Assembly: GCA_003222835.1 (NCBI GenBank)
Contig: QHXE01000233.1
Location: 1-19,823, forward strand
DNA length: 19,823 nt
Direction: 5' to 3'
From: Acidobacteriota bacterium
GTDB lineage: Bacteria > Acidobacteriota > Blastocatellia > Pyrinomonadales > Pyrinomonadaceae
Notes under the pieces: model-generated
The model's database searches: none
The model's input: only the letters and a program-made list of their open reading frames with translations
What the model was told of the DNA's origin: nothing
Made by a program: the position numbers and the translations under genes
Part shown: positions 1 through 6,256 of the stretch, one piece after another
Layout: every line of letters starts with the position of its first letter
Position numbering within the stretch: position 1 is the first letter of the stretch

Positions 1-210
1 CAGAACCAGGTAAAGCGATGACGCGCCGAAGACCATGCCCAGCAGCGTTCCCATAATGAGCGGCAGAGGCGTCAATTCGCGCAGGCGCACACCGGCAGGA
101 ATGTATGGTCGAAAGTTCTCTAGATACGGATTGTCGGGTTTAAATCCCACGCGATCAGGGAATTCCTGCGCGGCTGCGGCATCACTGGGGCTGATGGTTT
201 CCGTGGACAT
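1..210 (-). CDS. OPT-family oligopeptide transporter, N-terminal fragment (runs off left edge)
   Basis: Only the first 70 residues are visible, because the gene continues beyond base 1. OPT proteins are multi-pass inner-membrane symporters that import oligopeptides or metal-chelate peptides. The start is the ATG at 208-210, preceded on the minus strand by GGAGG (221-225) with a 10-base spacer. After a hydrophilic cytoplasmic head of about 40 residues comes RELTPLPLIMGTLLGMVFGA followed by SSLYLVL. This matches the entry of OPT proteins into their first membrane helix, where family members read like REL(T)xRAxxxGxxLGxxFGAxxxYLxLK. It lies about 270 bases beyond the VWA gene stop and has its own ribosome-binding site. 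Family assignment is from the recalled N-terminal pattern only, so the substrate cannot be stated. Confidence 0.8.
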   Translation of the reverse strand, partial: MSTETISPSDAAAAQEFPDRVGFKPDNPYLENFRPYIPAGVRLRELTPLPLIMGTLLGMVFGASSLYLVL

Positions 211-375
211 CAGTTCTTAACCTCCGACGAGCGTCGTAAAAATCGGGGAAAATGCGGGAAAGACAGGAGGTACTTTACACGCGGCGGCTGTGTGAGGGCA
301 AGCAAAATGCAAAATTGTTAAGTGCACCGGCAGAGCGCGGCGACGGCGCTTTCGATCGCGTTGCCTCGCCTGTGC

Positions 376-435
376 GGGAGAGGGTTCTACCGCGCCTAGA
401 CGCTCCCCTTAATCCCGTCCTAGAGGGAGAGGATT
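376..435. repeat. Degenerate REP-like element downstream of the VWA gene
   Basis: GGGAGAGGGTT at 376-386 recurs at 3816-3826, and its reverse complement occurs at 3885-3895. GGGAGAGGATT at 425-435 recurs at 1972-1982. This ties the stretch to the elements at 1961-2101 and 3793-3907. Here the two cores point the same way and the palindrome is imperfect, so it looks like a decayed copy. It sits in the gap between the VWA gene and the OPT gene. Apart from this element, I see nothing else in 226-480. Confidence 0.5.
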
Positions 436-480
436 TCACGGCGCCCGTTGCCGCTTCGCTTTGCCGGCGCGCTCCAAAGT

Positions 481-1737
481 CTACTGCTTAGTGCCCTTGC
501 CGTTTGCGCTCGACGAGTCCGGCTTTGGTGCGTTGTAAACTTCGCGTGCTTTCACGACGTAAGCCTTGTCATCGTATTGCCCGTCGCCGTCGACGTCGAC
601 TTTCACTACGATCTTGTGCGACTTTCCGTCATGAATATCGTCAGGTTTGAATGCCAGACTGTATTGGCTGCGCAGCATCGCGTTGATCGAGCCGAGTACG
701 TTGGGCAGCTCGCCTTCGAAAGTTACCGGATAAAAAGTTCCGCCGCTTTCTTTGGCAAAAGTCGTGAGTGTGTTATTTGCTTGCAGAAAGGTCATCCGGT
801 CGATGGGAATCCCGCGGATGTTTGAGCCTTGGCCGGGATCCATGTTATCGCCGTACTTTTTCAGGAATAGGTTTCCGGTGCCGACGATGTAGATTGGAAT
901 GCCGGCATTCTGCACAATCTTTCGCGTTTGATCGAGATTGATTTTGCTGAACGTATCAATGCCGGACCCGACTAACAACACGGCTCGCCGCCGACCGCCC
1001 GGCACCGCTACCATGCCGGTGTACTCCTGGGTGCGTTCTTTTGAATCTTCCAGGACTACGGTATCACCTTTGCCGCCGATCAGAGTTAGCTTGAGCGCAT
1101 CGAAAAGATTTGTTTCGGTGAATGCGGGCTGGTTCCTAAGGAGCAGGCTAATCACTTGCTGAATTCGCTGAGGATTGTTGGTGAAGTCCGTCAGAGGCGT
1201 AGGTCGCATGTCATAAGCAATTACCGAGACGTAATCTTCCGGCTTAATAAACTGTGACAGAAAGATAGCCGTGGGGCGAATGACTTCATTTTGGCCGGCT
1301 TCCATACCGCCGCTTCCGTAGTAGCCCAGAATTTGACCCAGCTTGCTGTATTCGACCACGAGCGTGACCGTGATTGGCGCTTCCGGTGTCGAAAAGTTCG
1401 TAATGTCTTTCTTCACGCCATCAACGAAGATCGCGAAGTTGTCTTTTTTAAGATTTAGAGAAGGCTGTCCGGTCTTCTTGTTATAGACGACCGCGTCGAC
1501 GTTGACGATGTTAGTAGAGACAGTGATCTTTTCGGCCTCTTGCGGCTTGCCGGCGAGGTCGGGCGGCAAAGGCTCTTGCTGCTTCTCTTCGGTTTGTTGG
1601 TCGGGCCGCTTGTTCTTCTTCTGATCCGAAGCTGGCGGCTGCCGACGCGCCTGGGCAAACACGGGCGGGGTCGCAACCAATAAAAATGCTACAGCGATAC
1701 TCAGAGCGAGTAGCCCCAAAAGACGATTGCTTTTCAT
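481..1737 (-). CDS. Exported VWA (von Willebrand factor A) domain protein, acidobacterial type
   Basis: 418 residues. The start ATG at 1735-1737 has an AAGGA-like ribosome-binding site upstream. Residues 1-28 are a signal peptide (hydrophobic core LLGLLALSIAVAFLLVA, cut near VFAQA), so the protein is exported. Residues 30-70 are a Lys/Gln/Pro-rich linker. Residues 72-118 form the short beta-rich head of this family (VSTNIVNVDAVVYNKKTG, then LKKDNFAIFVDG). The VWA domain spans about 121-355 and the tail (SQYSLAFKP, then a YVVKAREVYNAP-like end) is typical of the family. The metal-binding MIDAS DxSxS is replaced by VVEYSKL (129-133), and the second loop reads LVGSGID instead of LTDGxD, so metal binding is doubtful. 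Residues 381-390 (DVDGDGQYDD) resemble a calcium-binding loop. The family has no agreed role. It is probably transcribed alone, with long gaps on both sides. Confidence 0.85.
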   Translation of the reverse strand: MKSNRLLGLLALSIAVAFLLVATPPVFAQARRQPPASDQKKNKRPDQQTEEKQQEPLPPDLAGKPQEAEKITVSTNIVNVDAVVYNKKTGQPSLNLKKDNFAIFVDGVKKDITNFSTPEAPITVTLVVEYSKLGQILGYYGSGGMEAGQNEVIRPTAIFLSQFIKPEDYVSVIAYDMRPTPLTDFTNNPQRIQQVISLLLRNQPAFTETNLFDALKLTLIGGKGDTVVLEDSKERTQEYTGMVAVPGGRRRAVLLVGSGIDTFSKINLDQTRKIVQNAGIPIYIVGTGNLFLKKYGDNMDPGQGSNIRGIPIDRMTFLQANNTLTTFAKESGGTFYPVTFEGELPNVLGSINAMLRSQYSLAFKPDDIHDGKSHKIVVKVDVDGDGQYDDKAYVVKAREVYNAPKPDSSSANGKGTKQ

Positions 1738-1862
1738 AAAGACGTTCCTTTTACTGACGTTTAGAGTTCAAGCTTTAGCTTCTCTTTTCGGATGCGGGTA
1801 ACCTGAAGGTTGAACTCTGAACCGTCCTTCTGGATTGAGGAGGCCAATTTATCAGCTTGTCG

Positions 1863-1901
1863 AGCTTGACTATATGGCGCTCGCGCGAGCACGGTCAAGC
1901 T
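1863..1901. repeat. Nested inverted repeat in the leader of the VWA gene
   Basis: AGCTTGAC (1863-1870) pairs with GTCAAGCT (1894-1901). Between them lies the perfect 12-base palindrome GCTCGCGCGAGC (1879-1890). It sits 126-164 bases upstream of the VWA start and has no T-run, so it does not look like an intrinsic terminator. It could be an operator or a leader RNA fold. Function is unknown. Confidence 0.45.
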
Positions 1902-1960
1902 GATGGACGGCCAATCCGAATGTTCTGATGCGAGGCGAGGAAGCCGAGTTTCCTAATGTT

Positions 1961-2101
1961 CCTCTCCCATTGGGAGAGGATTAAGATGGGGGTCCCCGAA
2001 GGATTCTTAGTTTCTCTCCTTCGAGAGGTCTGAGAATAAGGGAAAGAGAAGGTTCTTCTTTCATCGCTATGCCCTCACGCCAGTTCCCAAAATGGAGAGG
2101 G
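1961..2101. repeat. REP-like extragenic palindromic element
   Basis: The element opens with a perfect hairpin CCTCTCCC-ATT-GGGAGAGG (1961-1979). A second hairpin CTCTC-CTTC-GAGAG lies at 2014-2027. It ends with CCCTCACGCCAGTTCCC and GGAGAGGG up to 2101. The order (hairpin with a CTTCGAGAG loop, spacer, CCCTCAC, GGAGAGGG) is the same as in the element at 3793-3907, so the two look like diverged copies of one family. It lies directly after the stop of the gene at 2136 and could also help end or stabilise that transcript (inference). Confidence 0.6.
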
Positions 2102-2135
2102 AGCAAACAGGCTCACTTACTCCTTCTCTTCCACT

Positions 2136-2930
2136 CTAGCGCGGGTTGCCGCTCATGCTTTCGGCTTCGATGACTACATCGAACGCTCCTGAGTTGTCGC
2201 TTAAATTGCCTTCGTTTACACCAAGAAACAACACGCCGTCGCGTTGGGCCACAAAATCGCGGCTGCGGCCAATGAAGATAAAGTCGTCATTATCATCGCC
2301 AATGACGGCAATCAAGCCACCCGTCGGTTGATTGCGCATCAGCTTGTCGCGATCCGGGATACTTGGCAAACCGTCTGGCGTCGAAGTCCGGTTGTTCCCC
2401 AGATTCACGCGTCCAGAGGCGTTGATGCGCAGACGCTGGCCACGGCGCACGACCAGGCCGGTGTTGGTCCAACCGTTGCTGGCGTTATCGGACCGCACGC
2501 GGGTGTTGATTTGGAAGAATGTCGGGTTCGTCGTCGGCGCTGGAGTGCTTGTCGTTTGAGGCGGTTGATAGCTTGGTTGCGGATTAGTCGGCTGAGTGTT
2601 CGTCGGTTGAGTATTAGCGGGCGGCGGCTGATAGGTCGGCTGAGATGAAGTATTGCTCGTATTATCTTCGCCGGAACCGCTCGTATTTCCCGCGCTGCCC
2701 GCCGAATCAAACTCGATTGAGTCGACATCTTCCATGTAAACGGTAATGCGGCTCTTGCGCCCGCGCGTGCCGCTGCCCACGAGGATCGTGAACTGCTCGT
2801 TTTTGAAATTGACGATTTGGCCGCGAATCACGCTGCCGTCTTTTAGGCGTACAGTGTCAGCGAGCGCGGGCAGAGTCACGCTCAAAGCCAGCGCAACCAT
2901 CATTAGCGAACGCAGAAAAACCTGTTTCAT
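2136..2930 (-). CDS. Exported protein with a C-terminal LecA/PA-IL-like carbohydrate-binding domain
   Basis: 264 residues from the ATG at 2928-2930, chosen because GGAGG stands 5 bases upstream and a signal peptide begins there (MKQVFLRSLMMVALALSVTL, cut near PALA-D). An in-frame start 51 bases further up would bury the signal. Residues 25-75 (DTVRLKDGSVIRGQIVNF, then YMEDVDSIEFD) form a small beta domain, of the kind seen where a 'VRLKDGSxIxGxI' repeat precedes other modules. Residues 76-137 are a low-complexity Thr/Gln/Pro/Asn linker. Residues 138-255 resemble the PA-IL/LecA galactose-binding lectin fold: a WTNTGLVVRRGQRLRINASG strand pair, a TPDG turn, GGLIAVIGDD, FIFIGRS, and FLGVNEGNLSDNSGAF. 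Ligand and partners are unknown. The lectin assignment is from recalled family pattern and not from a search. Confidence 0.78.
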   Translation of the reverse strand: MKQVFLRSLMMVALALSVTLPALADTVRLKDGSVIRGQIVNFKNEQFTILVGSGTRGRKSRITVYMEDVDSIEFDSAGSAGNTSGSGEDNTSNTSSQPTYQPPPANTQPTNTQPTNPQPSYQPPQTTSTPAPTTNPTFFQINTRVRSDNASNGWTNTGLVVRRGQRLRINASGRVNLGNNRTSTPDGLPSIPDRDKLMRNQPTGGLIAVIGDDNDDFIFIGRSRDFVAQRDGVLFLGVNEGNLSDNSGAFDVVIEAESMSGNPR

Positions 2931-2978
2931 GACAACCTCCGGATGGAAAAGCAATGTTTTGATTGATGATTTTGCAGA

Positions 2979-2990
2979 CACGCGCGCGTG
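2979..2990. repeat. 12-base perfect palindrome CACGCGCGCGTG in a 5' leader
   Basis: The palindrome lies 49-60 bases upstream of the start codon of the lectin-like gene (ATG at 2930). It could be an operator or a short hairpin. Alternating CG also arises by chance, so no role is claimed. Confidence 0.25.
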
Positions 2991-3105
2991 CCGCCTTCAG
3001 GAGAGTTGAGTGAGCTATAACTCTTGCCCATCTTTTTCAGACGGGAGTCTACCACAATCGCGAGCCAGTGCGTCACAAAGTGCAGAGATCGCGAATCATT
3101 TTTCG

Positions 3106-3765
3106 TCATTGAAGAGCCATGCTTGCGGGACTAGTGGCGGCTACTATGAATGCGCGCAAGGCGATTTGGCGGGCTGCTTGGAGGTCTGACTGATACGGCA
3201 CCACGACGTAATGAACACGGACGCCGGATGCGCTGAAGAAGGCGTGATAGGCCTGGTAATGCTTTTCGGCAACGAGCGCGCCGAGCGTTGAATGGAGATC
3301 AGGGTCGAGATAAATAATATAGATTGCGCCGGCTCGCGGTGGTTGCAGCGTTCCGTCCTTGAACATTCCGGCGAGCACGCTCTGAATTTCCAGATCGCCG
3401 AGGTTTCGATTGCCGGAGATGTCCAGCTTTTCCTGACTGAAAGTTGGGGCGAACCTGTTCTTAATTCCCAAGCCCTCGATCGCATCCAATTGAGTATGTT
3501 CGCGAATATTTAGAAGCAGTTTACTCAACTCAAGCTCGCGCGAGCGCAGCTCCATGTCAGCCCAACCGCTGCCCAGAAAGATGCTGTGCTGTTCGATGTC
3601 GCCGTCTATGGGCTGGCCGAACTTGACTCCGCTACTGAGCTGAAACGTCTTGACAATGAAGGCCTTCCCACCGTCGTCGTTAATCGCCGGTTCGTCGCGC
3701 CTTTCCTGCGCCCGAGTGGTGGCCGTGATCGCGATCATGATCAAAAGAATTAGTTTGAGTTTCAT
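3106..3765 (-). CDS. Small exported protein of unknown function
   Basis: 219 residues from the ATG at 3763-3765. A TTG seven codons further up would put charged residues before the signal, so the ATG is preferred. Only a weak CAGAG stands upstream. Residues 1-19 (MKLKLILLIMIAITATTRAQ) are a clear signal peptide. The mature part is about 200 residues without Cys or further membrane spans. It has an Asp/Glu-rich front half and a regular alpha/beta-looking back half with GAIYIIYLDPDLHSTLG, then HYQAYHAFF, then VRVHYVVVPYQSD. The back half may be a compact domain exposed to the periplasm. I do not recognise the family. It lies among unrelated secreted-protein genes, so context gives no function. 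Confidence 0.7.
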   Translation of the reverse strand: MKLKLILLIMIAITATTRAQERRDEPAINDDGGKAFIVKTFQLSSGVKFGQPIDGDIEQHSIFLGSGWADMELRSRELELSKLLLNIREHTQLDAIEGLGIKNRFAPTFSQEKLDISGNRNLGDLEIQSVLAGMFKDGTLQPPRAGAIYIIYLDPDLHSTLGALVAEKHYQAYHAFFSASGVRVHYVVVPYQSDLQAARQIALRAFIVAATSPASMALQ

Positions 3766-3792
3766 AATCAACTCTGCCCGCCGCAATAGGCT

Positions 3793-3907
3793 CCCTCTCC
3801 TTCTTCGAGAGGGCGGGGAGAGGGTTTGAGCAAGCAGACCTAACCAAATGTTCTTGCTTTTCGGTCCACTCAGGCCCTCACCCTAACCCTCTCCCAACGG
3901 GAGAGGG
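3793..3907. repeat. REP-like pair of hairpins between two genes
   Basis: Hairpin one is CCCTCTC-CTTCTTC-GAGAGGG (3793-3813). Hairpin two is CCCTCTCCC-AAC-GGGAGAGGG (3887-3907). In addition GGGAGAGGGTT (3816-3826) is the inverted repeat of AACCCTCTCCC (3885-3895), so the halves are arranged head to head like a bacterial interspersed mosaic element. Hairpin two starts 15 bases after the stop of the gene at 3922 and may protect or end its transcript, but no T-run follows. Confidence 0.65.
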
Positions 3908-3921
3908 GACTTTTCGACCTG

Positions 3922-6087
3922 TTATGGCGTAGTCACGCTGAGCGCAAAGTCGTCGACCACAAAAGACGTTTTCAAACTCGTGTCTTCAACGCCGACGAGA
4001 TAAATTTGAATTGTCTGACCCTTGAAGCTGCCGAGATCGAAAGATACTTGCGCATAGCCGACCTTAGCACTTAGATTCGAATACGTCGCCAGCGTCGTCA
4101 GCGCTGTACCCGATGAGTTGCGAATCTGGACTTTCAGTGTGTCATACGCTGTCGTGGCCGTCGTTTCGGTCGTGTCGATGTGCAGCCAAAACGAAAGCGT
4201 CGCTTGAGTCGCATTCGCGGGAATCGCGATCTGCTGCATGACCGTGTCTGTGTGCGCTGAACCATAACCATCGAGCCAGGCTTTCCACGATCCTAAGTGC
4301 GCAGGTTCGGACGCTGAATTATCGACGACTCCTGAAGTAACGCTCCACGGCGCGGGATTCGTTGAACCATTTTCAAAACCGGCGTTGCCGAGCAATTGCT
4401 GCGTCGTGCCTCCGCTGCTGGAGACTGTCAAGGTGATCGTGATCGAGTGCGTCGCCCCCCCGCCGGCTCCCGCAACCGAAATCTTGTAAGTTCCCGCGAC
4501 GGTGGAAGCACCAACCGACATTGTCAATGAAGATGACCCCGTGCCGGGCGCGCCAATTGACGATGGATTGAAACTCGCAATTGCACCTGCCGGCAAGTCG
4601 GACGCTGATAAGGCGATCGAGGAATTGAAGCCTCCGGAAGTCGTCGTCGTGATAGCCGAAGAGCCCGAGTTCCCCTGCGAAATTGTCAGAGCAGACGGCG
4701 AAGCCGACAGCGCGAAGTCGCTGCTGCCGGATATCGTCGCATAAAGAGCGAAATCATCGACGACAAAAGAAGTCTTTAACTTCGAGTTTTCAACTCCGAT
4801 CAAATAGACTTGAATTGTTTGTCCTTTGTATGAAGTCACATCGAATGAGACCTGGCGGTACCCCGAATTGGCATCAAGATTCGAGTAGGTCGCCAGCGTC
4901 GCCAGCACCGTGCCTGAGGCATTTCGAATCTGGACCTTCAAGGTGTCATTCGCAATGATTGCCGTTTCAGCCGTGTCGATGTGCAACCAAAAGGACAGCG
5001 TCGCCTGCGCTGTATTCGCGGCGATCGGCACTTGCTGTTGCAGTGTATCAGTGTGCGCCGAGCCGTAACCGTCCAACCATGCTTTCCACGATCCCGTGTG
5101 CGGCGCTTCATAAGTGGAGCTATTATCGATAACTGCCGGCGTAACGGTCCACGGCGCCGGATTGGACGATCCAATTTCAAACCCCGGATTGCCCAGCAAC
5201 TGTTGGATCGTCCCGCTGCCGGTGGTCACTGTCAAATAGATCGTCGTAGGGTGTGTTTGTCCGCCGCCTGTGCCCGTAACTAGCACGTTATAAGTGCCAA
5301 CCGGAGTCGAAGCACCGACAGAGATCGTTAAGGTCGATCCACCTGAGCCTGGCGCAGGGATAGTCGCGGGCAAGAAGCTGGCTGTAGCTCCCGCCGGCAA
5401 GCCTGAGACCGACAACGCAACTGAGGAGTTAAAGGTCCCTGAAAGGGTCGAGGTGATCGTCGCCGTCGCCATGCCGCCCTGACCAATCGTCAGCGAAGAT
5501 GGTGACGCTGATAGTGAATAGAACGGGCCAAACTTGATATCAATGATTGGGTGCAGCTCAATTGCGTTAGGAGCGACGCCTTCCTGACCTTCGATGAAAT
5601 CGAAGAAGCCGACGCCGGTAATTTGAACCGGGACATTGGCAGTTTGGAAACTACCGGTCGCGGTGAACATAGCGTCAAATTGTGCTCGCGCATGCGCGAT
5701 GCCGGCGGCAAAAGGACTGCCTGGCCCGACGCATCCTGGATCTGGGATTTCCGCAATCATCGTATGTCCGGCACTATCCGTTACAACCATGTGATAGTCC
5801 GAGTCGTACGCGAGTTCATACTCCTGCAACGTCACGTTCATAACCCATAGAGTGGTTTCAGTGGGTTGCACGCGGTTATTATCGGGAAGAAAACTGGGCG
5901 GAGGTATGGCTGATAGGTTACTGATTGTCGTGCCGGTCGCAGAGCTAAGATTCACCAAGCTCGCATCGGGATCCGTGCCGGTTTTTACGGACCAACGCTC
6001 AACGCCACATTGTGCGAAAGACTGGTTAGCGAGGAAAAGCGGAAGCACCCCAACGCAGAGCAATGATATAAGAGAGAATCGTTTCAT
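3922..6087 (-). CDS. Exported multidomain protein with two Ig-like plus two jelly-roll (CBM-like) units
   Basis: 721 residues from the ATG at 6085-6087, chosen because a GGGGAAGGG stretch precedes it and a signal peptide starts there (MKRFSLISLLCVGVLPLFLA, cut near SFAQ-C). A GTG 78 bases further up would add a non-signal tail. Residues 26-187 are an N-terminal domain (opening CGVERWSVKTGTDPDASLVN) that I know only as a recurring uncharacterised region in soil bacteria. An Ig-like domain follows at about 190-288 (LSASPSSLTIGQGG, LPAGATASF, PVGTYNVLVTG). A jelly-roll domain resembling carbohydrate-binding modules spans about 294-450 (NPGFEIGSSNPAPW, GSWKAWLDGYGSAHTD, FWLHIDT, SFVVDDFAL). The pair then repeats at about 458-556 and 562-718. 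It is probably a secreted surface or polysaccharide-binding protein (inference). No catalytic motif is visible. Confidence 0.8.
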   Translation of the reverse strand: MKRFSLISLLCVGVLPLFLANQSFAQCGVERWSVKTGTDPDASLVNLSSATGTTISNLSAIPPPSFLPDNNRVQPTETTLWVMNVTLQEYELAYDSDYHMVVTDSAGHTMIAEIPDPGCVGPGSPFAAGIAHARAQFDAMFTATGSFQTANVPVQITGVGFFDFIEGQEGVAPNAIELHPIIDIKFGPFYSLSASPSSLTIGQGGMATATITSTLSGTFNSSVALSVSGLPAGATASFLPATIPAPGSGGSTLTISVGASTPVGTYNVLVTGTGGGQTHPTTIYLTVTTGSGTIQQLLGNPGFEIGSSNPAPWTVTPAVIDNSSTYEAPHTGSWKAWLDGYGSAHTDTLQQQVPIAANTAQATLSFWLHIDTAETAIIANDTLKVQIRNASGTVLATLATYSNLDANSGYRQVSFDVTSYKGQTIQVYLIGVENSKLKTSFVVDDFALYATISGSSDFALSASPSALTISQGNSGSSAITTTTSGGFNSSIALSASDLPAGAIASFNPSSIGAPGTGSSSLTMSVGASTVAGTYKISVAGAGGGATHSITITLTVSSSGGTTQQLLGNAGFENGSTNPAPWSVTSGVVDNSASEPAHLGSWKAWLDGYGSAHTDTVMQQIAIPANATQATLSFWLHIDTTETTATTAYDTLKVQIRNSSGTALTTLATYSNLSAKVGYAQVSFDLGSFKGQTIQIYLVGVEDTSLKTSFVVDDFALSVTTP
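3934..4716 (-). repeat. Second copy of the internal Ig-like/jelly-roll duplication
   Basis: This stretch encodes the C-terminal Ig-like plus jelly-roll unit. It is a near-copy of 4738-5517 with almost the same length and the same order of motifs (WKAWLDGYGSAHTDT, FWLHIDT, TLKVQIRN, SFVVDDFAL). Confidence 0.7.
4738..5517 (-). repeat. First copy of the internal Ig-like/jelly-roll duplication
   Basis: This is the N-terminal copy of the unit, separated from the second by a short Gly/Ser linker (ATISGSSDF). The jelly-roll halves are clearly closer to each other than the Ig-like halves. Confidence 0.7.
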
Positions 6088-6203
6088 CCCTTCCCCTACA
6101 GTCCCAGGTAGACTTCGCGAATAACGAGGACCCGGCGAGGCAGTCCGAAGCCTTCGGAAATCCACACCCCAACAAACGGCACGTTATAGCTAGATAAACT
6201 GAG

Positions 6204-6217
6204 AAGGCCGCGGCCTT
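6204..6217. terminator. Perfect palindrome, possible terminator between the NRPS gene and the next gene
   Basis: AAGGCCGCGGCCTT is a perfect 14-base palindrome 40-53 bases after the stop of the terminal NRPS gene. A run of six T (6222-6227) follows on the plus strand, while on the minus strand only a weak TTT follows. It therefore reads best as a terminator for plus-strand transcripts. Use by the minus-strand NRPS operon is possible but not shown. Confidence 0.35.
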
Positions 6218-6256
6218 TCCATTTTTTGAATCAAGTCAGCACATGGTTTCGGAGAA

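Larger units (their letters stand above)
1738..2135. other. Non-coding gap with inverted repeats
   Basis: I see no credible gene in these 398 bases on either strand. The stretch holds the leader of the VWA gene (next to 1737), the nested inverted repeat at 1863-1901, and a REP-like element at 1961-2101 that follows the stop of the upstream gene at 2136. Confidence 0.6.

Noticed and set aside
35..220. Plus-strand ORF of 61 codons at the left edge.
   Set aside because: The minus strand here encodes the OPT transporter N-terminus with a GGAGG site, so the plus-strand frame is a shadow.
6144..6158. Inverted repeat TCCGAAG/CTTCGGA in the leader of the gene starting at 6087.
   Set aside because: The centre leaves only one base, so the real hairpin would be about five pairs. 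It is too weak to call as a regulatory fold.
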